Shown here piece by piece: positions 16,434 to 24,815 of a stretch of 64,000 nt of DNA. Below the pieces are notes generated by a model. It saw nothing but the letters and a program-made list of their open reading frames with translations, was not told the DNA's origin and made no database searches. Position 1 is the first letter of the stretch; each line of letters opens with the position of its first letter. Made by a program: the position numbers and the translations under genes. The DNA comes from Bacillus yapensis (GTDB lineage: Bacteria; Bacillota; Bacilli; Bacillales; Cytobacillaceae). The DNA is taken from contig NZ_SUND01000005.1 in NCBI RefSeq assembly GCF_005280205.1, forward strand, positions 170,734 to 234,733. Reading direction: 5' to 3'.

Positions 16434-16546
16434 TGACAATTCTTGATAGATTTTTGGTATATTCTTGGGATTCATGAATAAAGGCGGCAAGTACTGGTCT
16501 TATTGAAGGCGTCTTCCTTTTTAACGGAAGATGTCTTTCATTTTTT
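16434..16546 (+). ncRNA. Possible short leader or small RNA with its own promoter and terminator
   Basis: TTGACA at about 16434, an 18-19 base spacer and GTATAT/TATATT form a promoter. About 45 bases on, CGTCTTCC / GGAAGATG (16510-16533) makes an 8-bp stem followed by TCTTTCATTTTTT. The transcript would be roughly 75-80 bases. No known riboswitch class was recognised. It could be an attenuating leader for the two membrane proteins downstream. The rest of 16300-16620 holds the IS end and nothing else that I can see. Confidence 0.35.
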
Positions 16547-16619
16547 CAATAATCTTAACTGCTTACGGACATACTAGCACTGAAATTCATCTACAAATTT
16601 CGGGAAGTATGGTGGGAAA

Positions 16620-17075
16620 TTGTTAACATTTTCTTTCGCATTACTATTTTGCCTTATACTAATTGGATTTTATCGAATCAATCGACTTCCAGTTACTATC
16701 ATCATACCGCTATGGCTTTTTATCATGCTTATTTCCGGATTGACCTTTAATTCTATTTTTACCAATTTAGGGTACATCGATAAACCAATGACTGCCGATC
16801 GTTATGTAACATACCACGTTCTTCACAAGCTGATCTCCCCTATAGGGTTACTCCTTATCGTGAACATTTACCATCGTCTAAGAGTCCCACTAAAATGGGG
16901 ATGGACCATTTTGGGAACAGCCTTCTTTATGATCGGTGAAAAAATCGTAGAGCAAATCGGAATCATTAAATACGTAGACTGGAATATCGGATACTCTGCA
17001 CTTATGTGGTTTTCAATCATTGTTCTTTGCCTTATATTTGATCATTTGTTGGAAAGAGGTGACCATCATCTTTAA
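16620..17075 (+). CDS. Small four-helix membrane protein, unknown
   Basis: A 151-aa protein with about four hydrophobic segments and a short hydrophilic loop around residues 53-68 (KPMTADRYVTYH). No ATG lies in frame before the first membrane segment, so a TTG at 16620 is used, with GGTGGG only 3 bases upstream; the true start is uncertain. It overlaps the next membrane gene in the reading order, suggesting a two-gene unit. It may belong with the small unnamed Bacillus membrane proteins of the CBO0543 kind, but the match is weaker than for its neighbour. Confidence 0.55.
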   Translation: MLTFSFALLFCLILIGFYRINRLPVTIIIPLWLFIMLISGLTFNSIFTNLGYIDKPMTADRYVTYHVLHKLISPIGLLLIVNIYHRLRVPLKWGWTILGTAFFMIGEKIVEQIGIIKYVDWNIGYSALMWFSIIVLCLIFDHLLERGDHHL

Positions 17076-17574
17076 ATTACCTCCAAGTTTTGATGAAAAT
17101 GAATGGTTTATTCTCGCCTCATTATTTTGCCTGATCGTTTGTTTTATCAAAATCCCTAAAATTTTTCCGCTAAATATGAGAATCTCTATATTTCTCTTCT
17201 ATGCCGTTATTGGACTTACAGCTGATGTCATCATCGCGGCAGACTACCCTGTTGACTTATATACCATTACAGATACTCCCTATTTGGAGCTATTTGATGT
17301 GATTGCCTATGTTATCAATTATCCAATTTATGGCCTATTTTTTTCGTACATTATCAGTAAATGGAAAATGAGTTTGCTCAGCTTATCCTTCCTTATTGTT
17401 TTATGGAGTGGACTAACTGCAGCTCTAGAATGGCTTTCTGTACAATTTAACGTCTTTACTTACCATGGCTGGGATACGGGGCATTCACTCATTGTCTATT
17501 TATTTATTTTTTCACTAAGTACAGTTGTGACTAAATTATTCTCATATTGTTGGAGGAAGGAAAATCTTGCATAG
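17059..17574 (+). CDS. CBO0543-like membrane protein
   Basis: About 171 aa from GTG 17059 (frame open from TTG 17020). AAGAGGTGA spans this position, so the start codon cannot be fixed. Features are ENEWFILASLF at the N-terminus, about five membrane helices, conserved acidic residues in LELFDVIAYVINYPIYG, ALEWLSVQ, and VFTYHGWDTGHSLIVY near the end. That last motif is what I remember from the CBO0543 family of unknown function common in spore-formers. Overlaps the upstream membrane protein; no function can be given. Confidence 0.6.
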   Translation: MTIIFKLPPSFDENEWFILASLFCLIVCFIKIPKIFPLNMRISIFLFYAVIGLTADVIIAADYPVDLYTITDTPYLELFDVIAYVINYPIYGLFFSYIISKWKMSLLSLSFLIVLWSGLTAALEWLSVQFNVFTYHGWDTGHSLIVYLFIFSLSTVVTKLFSYCWRKENLA

Positions 17575-17635
17575 TCCGCGATTCCCTATTTTTTCCTATC
17601 GGTAGACATTCACATCGAATTTTGATATAGTAATT

Positions 17636-17654
17636 TAGTTACCAATGATAACTA
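17636..17654. promoter_or_regulatory. Palindromic operator upstream of the MarR gene
   Basis: TAGTTA, 7 bases, TAACTA: an inverted repeat 20 bases before the MarR start, the expected place for an autoregulated MarR operator. Confidence 0.5.
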
Positions 17655-17673
17655 TTTTTCAAGGTGGATGATT

Positions 17674-18093
17674 ATGAAAACGTCGCAAAGATTTTTCCAT
17701 CAATTATTAATGCTGTATCGACCGTTTGAGAATCGACTTGTATTGCTCCTCGGTGAGCATAAACTTCAACGAGCGCAATGGACGATTTTGTATTACTTAT
17801 CTAATTTCGGGGCTGCTACACTTGTGGAGTTATCTAATTATCAAGCAGTGGAGAAGCCAACGATCACAAGGACCGTTCACCAATTAAAAGATCTCGGCTA
17901 TATCGAACAAGTACCTAGTCAAGACAAACGGGAGAAAAAAATCCAGCTTTCAGATCTTGGTCAGAAGGTATATAACGAGGTACGTGTCTCGATCGATCAG
18001 TTTGAAGGAGATATTTTAAAAGGGGTTTCCGAATCAGAGCAGCTTGATGCGATTCGGATTATGAGTGAGATTCGCAATAATCTTATCAAATAA
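17674..18093 (+). CDS. MarR-family regulator
   Basis: A 139-aa winged-helix regulator. ATG 17674 is preferred because AAGGTGG sits 7 bases upstream; ATG 17668 would be too close. It has the family pattern: QRAQWTILYYLSNFGAATLVELSN, recognition helix VEKPTITRTVHQLKDLGYIE, wing PSQDKREKKIQLSDLGQ. The MFS transporter begins 12 bases downstream. Palindrome 17636-17654 is a likely binding site, making a self-regulated regulator-exporter pair. Confidence 0.88.
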   Translation: MKTSQRFFHQLLMLYRPFENRLVLLLGEHKLQRAQWTILYYLSNFGAATLVELSNYQAVEKPTITRTVHQLKDLGYIEQVPSQDKREKKIQLSDLGQKVYNEVRVSIDQFEGDILKGVSESEQLDAIRIMSEIRNNLIK

Positions 18094-18104
18094 GGGGGAA
18101 AAAC

Positions 18105-19310
18105 ATGAATCAAGCAGCTAAGAATAAATTATGGACGAAAGATTTCATCGTTGTATCTTCCGTCAATTTTTTATTAACATTGGTCTTTTATCTTTTGATG
18201 GTGACAATCGCTGTTTTCGCCGTTGATGAATACCATGCTTCCACAAGCCAAGCGGGACTGGTTACAGGAATTTTCATTATCGGTACCTTAATTGGACGCC
18301 TGTTCATCGGGCGCTTTATTGACGTTATTGGTCGCAAAAGAACACTCGTCATCGGACTTATTCTTTTCATATTAACGACTGCTCTCTATTTCATTCATTT
18401 AGGAATTGGCTTCTTGCTTTTCACTCGTTTTCTCCATGGCATGATGTTAGGTATGGCGAGCACAGCTTCGGGTACAATTGTCGCTCAAATTATACCGAAT
18501 ACTCGAAAAGGTGAAGGCATTGGCTACTTTAGCATGAGTGCAACGCTTGCGACAGCGATCGGCCCGTTCATCGGTCTCTATATGAGTCAACATACATCCT
18601 TTGAAATGATTTTTAGTTTTTGTTTGGCTCTAGGTATTATTTGCTTACTCACATCATTCTTTGTGTATGTTCCAAAATTGGAGGTTAAAGCTCCTACTTC
18701 TGTCGCAAAAGGCTTCAAGATTTCCGATTTCGTTGAGCCAAAGGCATTGCCTATCGCCTTTATTACATTGGCTGTGGCATTCTGCTATTCTAGTGTTCTA
18801 TCTTTTATTAATTTCTACGCAATGGAAATTGATTTGGTTGAAGCCGCAAGCTTTTTCTTTATCGTCTATGCTGGAGCTGTGTTAGTTTCCCGCCCCTTTA
18901 CAGGACGCTTAATGGACATTAAGGGAGCAAACTATGTCATGTATCCAGCTTTCATTCTTCTTGCTGCTGGATTATTGCTTTTAAGTCAAGCAAATAGTAG
19001 CTTTACGCTTTTAGTATCCGGGGTCCTTATTGGTCTTGGATTTGGAAATATGCAATCTTGTACACAGGCTATTGCGGTAAAATTAACACCTGCATCTCGA
19101 ATGGGACTCGCTACATCTACGTTCTTCATCTTTTTAGATGCAGGACTTGGATTTGGCCCTTATCTACTAGGATTTGTTATCCCACAAACAGGATACAGTA
19201 CCTTATATATCATCTTAGGAGCACTTTCTCTTCTAACAACGATTCTATACTTTTTCTTGCACGGCAAAAAAGAAAAATTGGCCGTTGTTTATAATTCGAC
19301 TTCTGCCTAA
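18105..19310 (+). CDS. MFS transporter, DHA1-like
   Basis: A 401-aa 12-helix major facilitator. The loop-2 signature GRLFIGRFIDVIGRKR is clear, and its counterpart GRLMDIKGANY appears in the second half. Other features are the helix-5 antiporter-type motif SATLATAIGPFIGLY and a central loop with KLEVKAPTSVAKGFKISDF. Proteins of this branch export drugs or, in staphylococci, metallophores. The MarR-type regulator 12 bases upstream favours drug or toxin efflux. GGGGGAAA lies before the start and a strong terminator after the stop. Confidence 0.85.
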   Translation: MNQAAKNKLWTKDFIVVSSVNFLLTLVFYLLMVTIAVFAVDEYHASTSQAGLVTGIFIIGTLIGRLFIGRFIDVIGRKRTLVIGLILFILTTALYFIHLGIGFLLFTRFLHGMMLGMASTASGTIVAQIIPNTRKGEGIGYFSMSATLATAIGPFIGLYMSQHTSFEMIFSFCLALGIICLLTSFFVYVPKLEVKAPTSVAKGFKISDFVEPKALPIAFITLAVAFCYSSVLSFINFYAMEIDLVEAASFFFIVYAGAVLVSRPFTGRLMDIKGANYVMYPAFILLAAGLLLLSQANSSFTLLVSGVLIGLGFGNMQSCTQAIAVKLTPASRMGLATSTFFIFLDAGLGFGPYLLGFVIPQTGYSTLYIILGALSLLTTILYFFLHGKKEKLAVVYNSTSA

Positions 19311-19353
19311 CTAGAAAAGAGGTGTTCCCTTTGTGGACACCTCTTTTCTAGTT
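19309..19353. terminator. Bidirectional terminator between MFS and Xre genes
   Basis: Perfect 17-bp stem beginning AACTAGAAAAGAGGTGT with loop TCCCTTTGTGG region; it overlaps the stop codon of the convergent regulator. Confidence 0.85.
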
Positions 19354-19804
19354 AATCCTCTTTATATTTTTCCTTCACAATTCCAGAGGCAATTCCTGCA
19401 CCGACCATTAAAATAAGTGGTGTAAAATTCCAGAAGAATGATCCACTAACAAATGTGATATCTAGTGGCGTTAATTTATTGAGTAGAAAAACCCCTAGCT
19501 TGATAACCAGTAAGGCAACCCCTAGTAAAAACAAACAATCAAATAGAAACTTCAACTTCGGGTACGCCAATTGCTTGCTATCTTTGATCACCTTCTCCTT
19601 CAACTCCTCATCACTTTTTAATAATTCATCAATGGTAACGTCAAACAGATCGCTTACCTTTATAATCGTTTCGATACTTGGATAATTTTGTCCATTTTCC
19701 CATTTGGAAACAGACTGGCGGCTCACAAAAAGCTTCTCTGCTAATTCTTCCTGAGACCAGCCTTTTTCTATTCGTTCCTTTTTAAGCTTTTCTCCAAAAA
19801 CCAT
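19352..19804 (-). CDS. Xre-type HTH protein with two membrane helices
   Basis: A 150-aa protein. Residues 1-65 form a Cro/CI-type HTH (LKKERIEKGWSQEELAEKLF, VSRQSVSKWENGQNYPSIET). Residues 83-145 contain two hydrophobic helices, FDCLFLLGVALLVIKLGVF and FTPLILMVGAGIASGI. A DNA-binding domain tethered to the membrane could link envelope state to transcription. It faces no obvious partner gene; no membrane protein lies directly beside it on the same strand. Confidence 0.85.
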   Translation of the reverse strand: MVFGEKLKKERIEKGWSQEELAEKLFVSRQSVSKWENGQNYPSIETIIKVSDLFDVTIDELLKSDEELKEKVIKDSKQLAYPKLKFLFDCLFLLGVALLVIKLGVFLLNKLTPLDITFVSGSFFWNFTPLILMVGAGIASGIVKEKYKED

Positions 19805-20219
19805 TGTCTTATCACCTTTCTTTTGTCTAACCCCATTATTGTGAATGCAACGATAAAAGTAAAGATAGCTTTAGTTGCAAGGCTTCGCAACCTCTAGTTA
19901 CCTAAGGATAAATCAACGTTTTACACAAAATAACGAATAAAAAAGCCAATTTTTCTCAAAAAGACTTCATTTTTTTACACAACTCAAAATTAACATTTAT
20001 TGGGATTAACGACCTATAAAATACGAACAAACACTCTAATTTTTATTACTTTGTACGCGCGTATTTGGGTCCAAAATGGAAGAATCTACTCAGATTTTGG
20101 TCGTGGGCTTGTCAAAAAAAGGGGCAATTGCTCTATTGTGAAGGATTAATTTTTGTAATATTTTAAAAATACAACAAGTTTTTTAAAATCCTCTTAGAGC
20201 CTCATTTCACCAAGTCCAC
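19805..20219. other. Intergenic region, mostly featureless
   Basis: About 415 AT-rich bases. A small GTTGC/GCAAC hairpin lies near 19874-19891, and the promoter at 20136-20164 is listed separately. I see no gene in it. Confidence 0.5.
20136..20164 (+). promoter_or_regulatory. Candidate sigma-A promoter upstream of the SPOR remnant and protease
   Basis: TTGTGA, 17-base spacer, TATTTT, followed by the remnant coding region and then the protease gene with no terminator between. Confidence 0.4.
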
Positions 20220-20385
20220 ATGTTTCAACTTGGTATTTTTAAATTAGCCGAACAGAAAGGAGAATTAGATGCCTATACCTTGAAAGAAGGAAGTCCTAAT
20301 TGGAGCATTTTCAAATGATGATCATGCGAAAAACCTGTAAGAATTAGCACTAAGACAAGGATTACAAAATGCTTGGACAAGCTAA
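20220..20385 (+). pseudogene. Decayed SPOR-domain coding remnant
   Basis: One frame from ATG 20220 reads FQLGIFKLAEQKGELDAYTL before a stop at 20316. The adjacent frame reads KKEVLIGAFSNDDHAKNL, a TAA at 20338, then ELALRQGLQNAW to a stop at 20383. Placed end to end these follow the order of a SPOR (peptidoglycan-binding) domain: strand-helix-strand, strand with GAFSN, helix, strand. A frameshift, one nonsense codon and a shortened first helix mark it as a remnant, probably the C-terminus of a cell-wall or sporulation protein. No preceding catalytic domain is seen. Confidence 0.45.
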
Positions 20386-20406
20386 TATTAAAGGAGGTTC
20401 CTTTTT

Positions 20407-21396
20407 ATGAAGGGTGAAGCTTTAATTACAAACAGAATTGTTCGTTTAATACCGTATAAAGTTGAAAGTATCCAGCCGGCAGTAGACACGGTTCCTGCGG
20501 GGGTAGAAATTATTGAGGCACCGCAAATTTGGGCAGAAGCAAACGAAGGAGACGGGATTGTCGTTGCCATTCTCGATACCGGAATCGACTACAACCATCC
20601 AGATTTAAAAGATGCTGTCATTGATGCGAAAAACTTCACCGACGAAGGTGCAGAAGATGACGTTATGGATGGAAATGGACACGGGACACACGTTGCAGGA
20701 ACAATTGCCGCAAGACGTGAAGGCTATGGCTTAGTTGGAGTAGCACCGAAAGCGAAGTTACTTATTTTAAAGGTTCTCGATTCCCATGGAGTTGGTTCCT
20801 ATGAGGGGATTATCCAAGCCATGAATTACGTGGCTGATTGGCAAGGGCCAAATGGAGAAAAAGTTCGTGCAGTTAATATGTCTTTAGGTGGGCCCGAAGA
20901 TGTGCCAGAACTTCATGAAGCAGTGAAGAGATTAGTAGATTCCGAGATTCCTGTCATTGTCGCTGCAGGGAATGAGGGCGATGATCGGGAGGACACATTC
21001 GAGTACTCCTATCCTGGAAGCTACAATGAAGTTATTGAGGTAGCGGCTTCAACCTTGACGAACGAAGTAGCACCCTTTTCGAATAGCAATGATCAAATCG
21101 ATGTATTAGCACCAGGCGTAGACATCGTCTCCACGTGGGTCGATGGTCAATATGCGAAATTAAGCGGGACATCCATGGCGACTCCTCATGCCGTAGGTGC
21201 TGTGGCTCTTTTGATTGCAATTGGTGAAAAAACCTTTAAACGTACACTAACAGAGGCAGAGATTTATGCCCTGCTCGTGAAACGAACGGTTTCCCTTGGG
21301 AATGATGCCACAGCCGAAGGACACGGGTTAATCAAACTCAACTATTCAGAAAAAGTAAGAAAGCTTGTTAGCTCTATTGGAGAAACCCTAGTATAA
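20407..21396 (+). CDS. isp: Intracellular subtilisin-type serine protease
   Basis: A 329-aa S8 peptidase without signal peptide. The N-terminal extension contains LIPY (14-17), the motif by which the propeptide of intracellular subtilisins blocks its own active site. The catalytic triad is Asp57 (AILDTGID), His92 (GNGHGTHVAGT) and Ser256 (GTSMATPH); the oxyanion Asn is in VAAGNEG (189). Length and motifs match the ISP family, cytoplasmic proteases active in late growth and sporulation. A strong AAAGGAGG precedes the start. Expected to be activated by N-terminal cleavage. Confidence 0.93.
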   Translation: MKGEALITNRIVRLIPYKVESIQPAVDTVPAGVEIIEAPQIWAEANEGDGIVVAILDTGIDYNHPDLKDAVIDAKNFTDEGAEDDVMDGNGHGTHVAGTIAARREGYGLVGVAPKAKLLILKVLDSHGVGSYEGIIQAMNYVADWQGPNGEKVRAVNMSLGGPEDVPELHEAVKRLVDSEIPVIVAAGNEGDDREDTFEYSYPGSYNEVIEVAASTLTNEVAPFSNSNDQIDVLAPGVDIVSTWVDGQYAKLSGTSMATPHAVGAVALLIAIGEKTFKRTLTEAEIYALLVKRTVSLGNDATAEGHGLIKLNYSEKVRKLVSSIGETLV

Positions 21397-21427
21397 ACAT
21401 ATTTTGTTTTTCACTATTTTATAAAAC

Positions 21428-21458
21428 TAAAAGGCTATCGATTTTGATAGCCTTTTTC
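21428..21458. terminator. Terminator between protease and convergent kinase gene
   Basis: AAAGGCTATC / GATAGCCTTT stem followed by T residues; it overlaps the last codons of the kinase gene on the other strand. Confidence 0.8.
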
Positions 21459-22355
21459 TTGATGAATCCATCTACACTTCATATACAATTGGTTATTCCT
21501 TAACTCCGCTGTAAGACTGCCATTCATTTTCTCCATTAAGCTTTTGGCAATGGATAATCCAAGACCCGTTCCTTTTTCCCTTCTGGATTGGTCTCCTTTG
21601 TAAAAGCGATCAAAAATAGATGATAAATTCTCTGCCTTCAGTTGAGGAGCTGGATTGCTAACGATCAATTCAACAAATGCTCCCGTACGATTCAAGGCAA
21701 TTGTTACATCTCCAGTTGAATGTTTGATGGCGTTTGAAAGCAAATTTTCAATTACTCTTTTTGTAGCAGATGGATTTCCCATCACTTTGAATGGACCATC
21801 AGAATTAACAAGTTTCGGCTCCATCTTCCTATGATTAAATTCATCATAAAACCCGACCACAACTTCTAACACGATCTCATTTAAAGAAATCGTCTCTAGC
21901 TTTAATGAATAATCAGCTGACTCAATAACGGATAGTTCAAAAAAATCCTCTAATAATACTTTTAATCGCAAGGCACCCTTCTTGACCGTGGTAACATACT
22001 CTTTTCTTTTTTCATAAGGAATATCCTCCGATTCTAAGAACTGAATATATCCAAGGATGGACGTCATCGGAGTCCGAATATCATGTGAAATATTTGAAAT
22101 AGCCTGCTTTAATTCATTCTCTGTCCGTCTTTTTTGAGCAACTGCTTGTCTCGTTTCATCTATTTGAACATTAATTTCCTCTGCTAGTTTCTCAAAATCC
22201 TTATCATAAAAACCGAGACTAATTTTCTGATCCGTCTTGTCTTGATGCCTTTCTTTAAGCCGTTTAGTCGCACTTCGTATCTCTTTTTTTAGAAGAAGAA
22301 AACGAGTGAGAAAAAATAATGCAATCAAAAGCGAACCTATTGTGACATACACCAT
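21435..22355 (-). CDS. Sensor histidine kinase of a bacteriocin-type operon
   Basis: A 306-aa kinase with a single N-terminal membrane segment (about 3-22) and no sizeable extracellular domain. A HAMP-like or linker coiled coil follows, then the H-box ISNISHDIRTPMTSI (His91), N-box NLLSNAIKHS, and DRFYKGD plus GTGLGLSIAKSL ATP-lid motifs. The short sensor suggests that it detects stress through its membrane segment or a partner transporter, as in intramembrane-sensing kinases. It is last in a four-gene operon with response regulator, ATPase and permease. Confidence 0.9.
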   Translation of the reverse strand: MVYVTIGSLLIALFFLTRFLLLKKEIRSATKRLKERHQDKTDQKISLGFYDKDFEKLAEEINVQIDETRQAVAQKRRTENELKQAISNISHDIRTPMTSILGYIQFLESEDIPYEKRKEYVTTVKKGALRLKVLLEDFFELSVIESADYSLKLETISLNEIVLEVVVGFYDEFNHRKMEPKLVNSDGPFKVMGNPSATKRVIENLLSNAIKHSTGDVTIALNRTGAFVELIVSNPAPQLKAENLSSIFDRFYKGDQSRREKGTGLGLSIAKSLMEKMNGSLTAELRNNQLYMKCRWIHQEKGYQNR

Positions 22356-22377
22356 TTTCTCTCACCCTCCTTGTTGA

Positions 22378-23127
22378 TTATTTAATTTCTTTTTTCTTAT
22401 ACAAGATACTACCTAATAAGCCAAAAACTATAAAAGTGACAACTGGTACGACAATCATTTTCGTCATTTCACCACTACTTAAAGCACTGACATTGACAAT
22501 CTCCAATAAAAGCTTAAAAACCGAGTAGTTGAAAACAGGCTCAAACATTGAAATATTATTGGCTACGCTGTACAGCACACTATCAAAAAGGATAAAAAAG
22601 ATAAGCATGAAACCGATCGCTTTCCCACTATCTGCTAAAAGCGTGGCAAACAAAGCCATGATCGATGCAAATGCAGCTCCATAGAGGGCTGTTAACCATA
22701 TAGTTTGAAGAAAATATCCAAGATCAGGCATTTCGTAAAAACTAAAGTATACCGCACTCGCTCCAGTCATCAGAAGAGGAAGAATCAAAGAAATGACCAT
22801 GGTTCCTACGGAAAAGATGATTAATTTTGCAAAATATAGCTGAATTCGGCTATTTCCTGATGCCACCATATTTTTCATCGTCCCATTTGAATACTCGCTC
22901 GAGATGAAGAAACCAGCTAATATACACGGTACGAGTTTGATCACATAGTTATTTCCACCAAGCACAGAATACTGATAGAAATCATTTACTTTTACCGCTA
23001 ACGTAGCTTCATCCATGACGATTAACAAGGGATAGCCGATACTCGTAATCACTAAAAGAAAAGTCAATAACCAAAACGAGCGATCTTTTTTCAACTTATA
23101 CCATTCAGATTTAATCAGATTACCCAT
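22378..23127 (-). CDS. ABC-2 type permease, immunity/bacitracin-like
   Basis: A 249-aa membrane protein (MGNLIKSEWYKLKKDRSFWLL). ATG 23127 is chosen because it overlaps the ATPase stop by 8 bases and has GGTGGT upstream; a longer in-frame start at 23196 lies inside the ATPase. Six hydrophobic segments and the IKSEWYKLKK N-terminus match the permeases of lantibiotic self-protection (LanE/LanG) and BcrB-like exporters. Only one permease is present, so it probably forms a homodimer with the ATPase. Confidence 0.85.
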   Translation of the reverse strand: MGNLIKSEWYKLKKDRSFWLLTFLLVITSIGYPLLIVMDEATLAVKVNDFYQYSVLGGNNYVIKLVPCILAGFFISSEYSNGTMKNMVASGNSRIQLYFAKLIIFSVGTMVISLILPLLMTGASAVYFSFYEMPDLGYFLQTIWLTALYGAAFASIMALFATLLADSGKAIGFMLIFFILFDSVLYSVANNISMFEPVFNYSVFKLLLEIVNVSALSSGEMTKMIVVPVVTFIVFGLLGSILYKKKEIK

Positions 23128-24043
23128 GGTGAACACCACCAATTCGTTCCATAAAGTATGATTCCAAATCTTGTCCCATTGGCATAAAATGCTCAATCAC
23201 CAATCCTTCATTGACAAGTATGGAGGATACTATTCCTGGGGTATCAACAAAACCAAATAATTTGATCAATCCATCTGGCAAGACTTCAAACTCTCTTGTT
23301 GACAGATTTGATTCAATCACCGCAGCAGCCTTTTCTGGGTTGTCTACTTTTATATGCAAATATTGTTTACATTTCTTATTAAGTTCATCTAACGTTAATT
23401 GCTCCAATAAATGCCCTTTATGAATGATCCCATAATGAGTAGCAAGCAAATGAAGTTCACTCAATATATGACTGGAAATCAAAATCGTAATGCCATATTC
23501 CTGATTGAGCTTCTTCAATAGTTCCCTTACTTCTACAACGCCCATTGGATCCAGTCCATTGATCGGCTCATCCAAAATCAAAAATTCGGGATCTCCCAAC
23601 AATGCGATCGCGATTCCGAGGCGCTGCTTCATCCCTAACGAAAAATTTCTAGCCTTCTTTTTCCCCGTACCCTGAAGGCCCACTAATTCAAGCGTTTTTT
23701 CGATGCATTCCTTCCCAGGGATTCCTTTTAAAAGTCGATGTGCCTCGAGATTTTCAACGGCCGTCATATGTGGATACAGCGCCGGTCCTTCAATCATCGT
23801 GCCGATTCGTTTCCTCGCCTCGTTAAGTGCTTGACCATTACTATGAACAAATAATTCAACAGTTCCAGTAGTTGGACTGGCAAGACCTGAAATAATTCGA
23901 ATTAGAGTGGACTTCCCAGCACCATTTTGCCCAATAAAACCGTAAATTGAGCCCTTTTTTATGGAAAGGTCCACTTTATTCAAAGCTGTTTGATTCTTGA
24001 ATTGCTTTGATAAATGACTTGTCTTTAGTACATATTCAATCAT
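23120..24043 (-). CDS. ABC transporter ATPase, BcrA/LanF-like
   Basis: A 307-aa ATPase: Walker A GQNGAGKST (38-46), signature NFSLGMKQRLGIAIALL, Walker B FLILDEPINGLDP, switch ISSHILSEL, and a C-terminal extension of about 90 aa as in BcrA (bacitracin) and LanF (lantibiotic immunity) ATPases. It would drive the adjacent permease to remove a membrane-active peptide. The gene starts about 80 bases after the response regulator; three CTTAAG repeats in and beside that gap may control it separately. Confidence 0.88.
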   Translation of the reverse strand: MIEYVLKTSHLSKQFKNQTALNKVDLSIKKGSIYGFIGQNGAGKSTLIRIISGLASPTTGTVELFVHSNGQALNEARKRIGTMIEGPALYPHMTAVENLEAHRLLKGIPGKECIEKTLELVGLQGTGKKKARNFSLGMKQRLGIAIALLGDPEFLILDEPINGLDPMGVVEVRELLKKLNQEYGITILISSHILSELHLLATHYGIIHKGHLLEQLTLDELNKKCKQYLHIKVDNPEKAAAVIESNLSTREFEVLPDGLIKLFGFVDTPGIVSSILVNEGLVIEHFMPMGQDLESYFMERIGGVHHG

Positions 24044-24087
24044 TCATTTCCCTCCTTACTTTGTTACTCACAGTTTAGAAAGGAAAT

Positions 24088-24127
24088 CTTAATAAAGACT
24101 TAAGGAGAACCTTAAGAAAACCTTAAG
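24088..24127 (-). promoter_or_regulatory. CTTAAG direct repeats, likely response-regulator binding site
   Basis: CTTAAG occurs at 24099-24104, 24111-24116 and 24122-24127 (spacings 12 and 11), with a fourth degenerate CTTAATAAAG at 24088. Direct repeats at one helical turn are the usual target of OmpR-family regulators, and this lies right before the ABC genes. Confidence 0.55.
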
Positions 24128-24815
24128 ATTTCAAGCGATATCCCATTCCCCAAATCGTTTCAATATATTTCTCATTTGGATTGACTAATGCTAACTTGCT
24201 CCGAATGTTGCTAATATGCACATTCATCGTATTATCATCACCGTAAAAAGGCTCTTCCCAGACACTTTCAAACAAATTCTTTTTCGTAAAAACCTTCTTT
24301 GGCGAAGATAAAAGAAGAACTAAGATCTCATATTCACGAGCAGTAAAACTTAGTTCTTTTCCTTGTGCAGATACTGTTTTGGCCTCCAGATCAATTTCTA
24401 TATCTTTAAATGTTAACTTTTTCATGCTTGGCAACTTATTGATTCGTTGATATCTTCTCAAATGAGAATCGATCCGTGCTGACACTTCTTCAATATCAAA
24501 CGGCTTGGTGATATAATCATCTGCTCCTGTTCTTATCATGCCAACTTTGGTTTGTTGGTCCAATTTTGCTGAAATGATTATCACTGGAGTACTGTTTGTC
24601 GCAGCAATCGTGGCAAGAACCTCTTCCCCCGACATCCCTGGAAGCATAAGATCCAGCAATACCAAATCCCATTCTTCCTTTTCCAGATAGAGCATAGCTT
24701 CCGTACCGGAAAAAGCTGCCTGGGGAACATAACCACTATTTCTAATAATATTGCATAGCAATTGGTTAATATCATTGTCATCTTCGACTACTAATATCTT
24801 TATCTGTTCAACCAT
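24123..24815 (-). CDS. OmpR/PhoB-family response regulator
   Basis: A 230-aa regulator with receiver domain (acidic pocket EDD 11-13, phospho-acceptor Asp55 in LVLLDLMLP, conserved lysine in ITKPF). The C-terminal winged helix ends in DDNTMNVHISNIRSKL and YIETIWGMGYRLKS. First gene of the operon whose last gene is the kinase. It probably activates the ABC genes from the CTTAAG repeats, which overlap its own stop codon. Confidence 0.92.
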   Translation of the reverse strand: MVEQIKILVVEDDNDINQLLCNIIRNSGYVPQAAFSGTEAMLYLEKEEWDLVLLDLMLPGMSGEEVLATIAATNSTPVIIISAKLDQQTKVGMIRTGADDYITKPFDIEEVSARIDSHLRRYQRINKLPSMKKLTFKDIEIDLEAKTVSAQGKELSFTAREYEILVLLLSSPKKVFTKKNLFESVWEEPFYGDDNTMNVHISNIRSKLALVNPNEKYIETIWGMGYRLKS

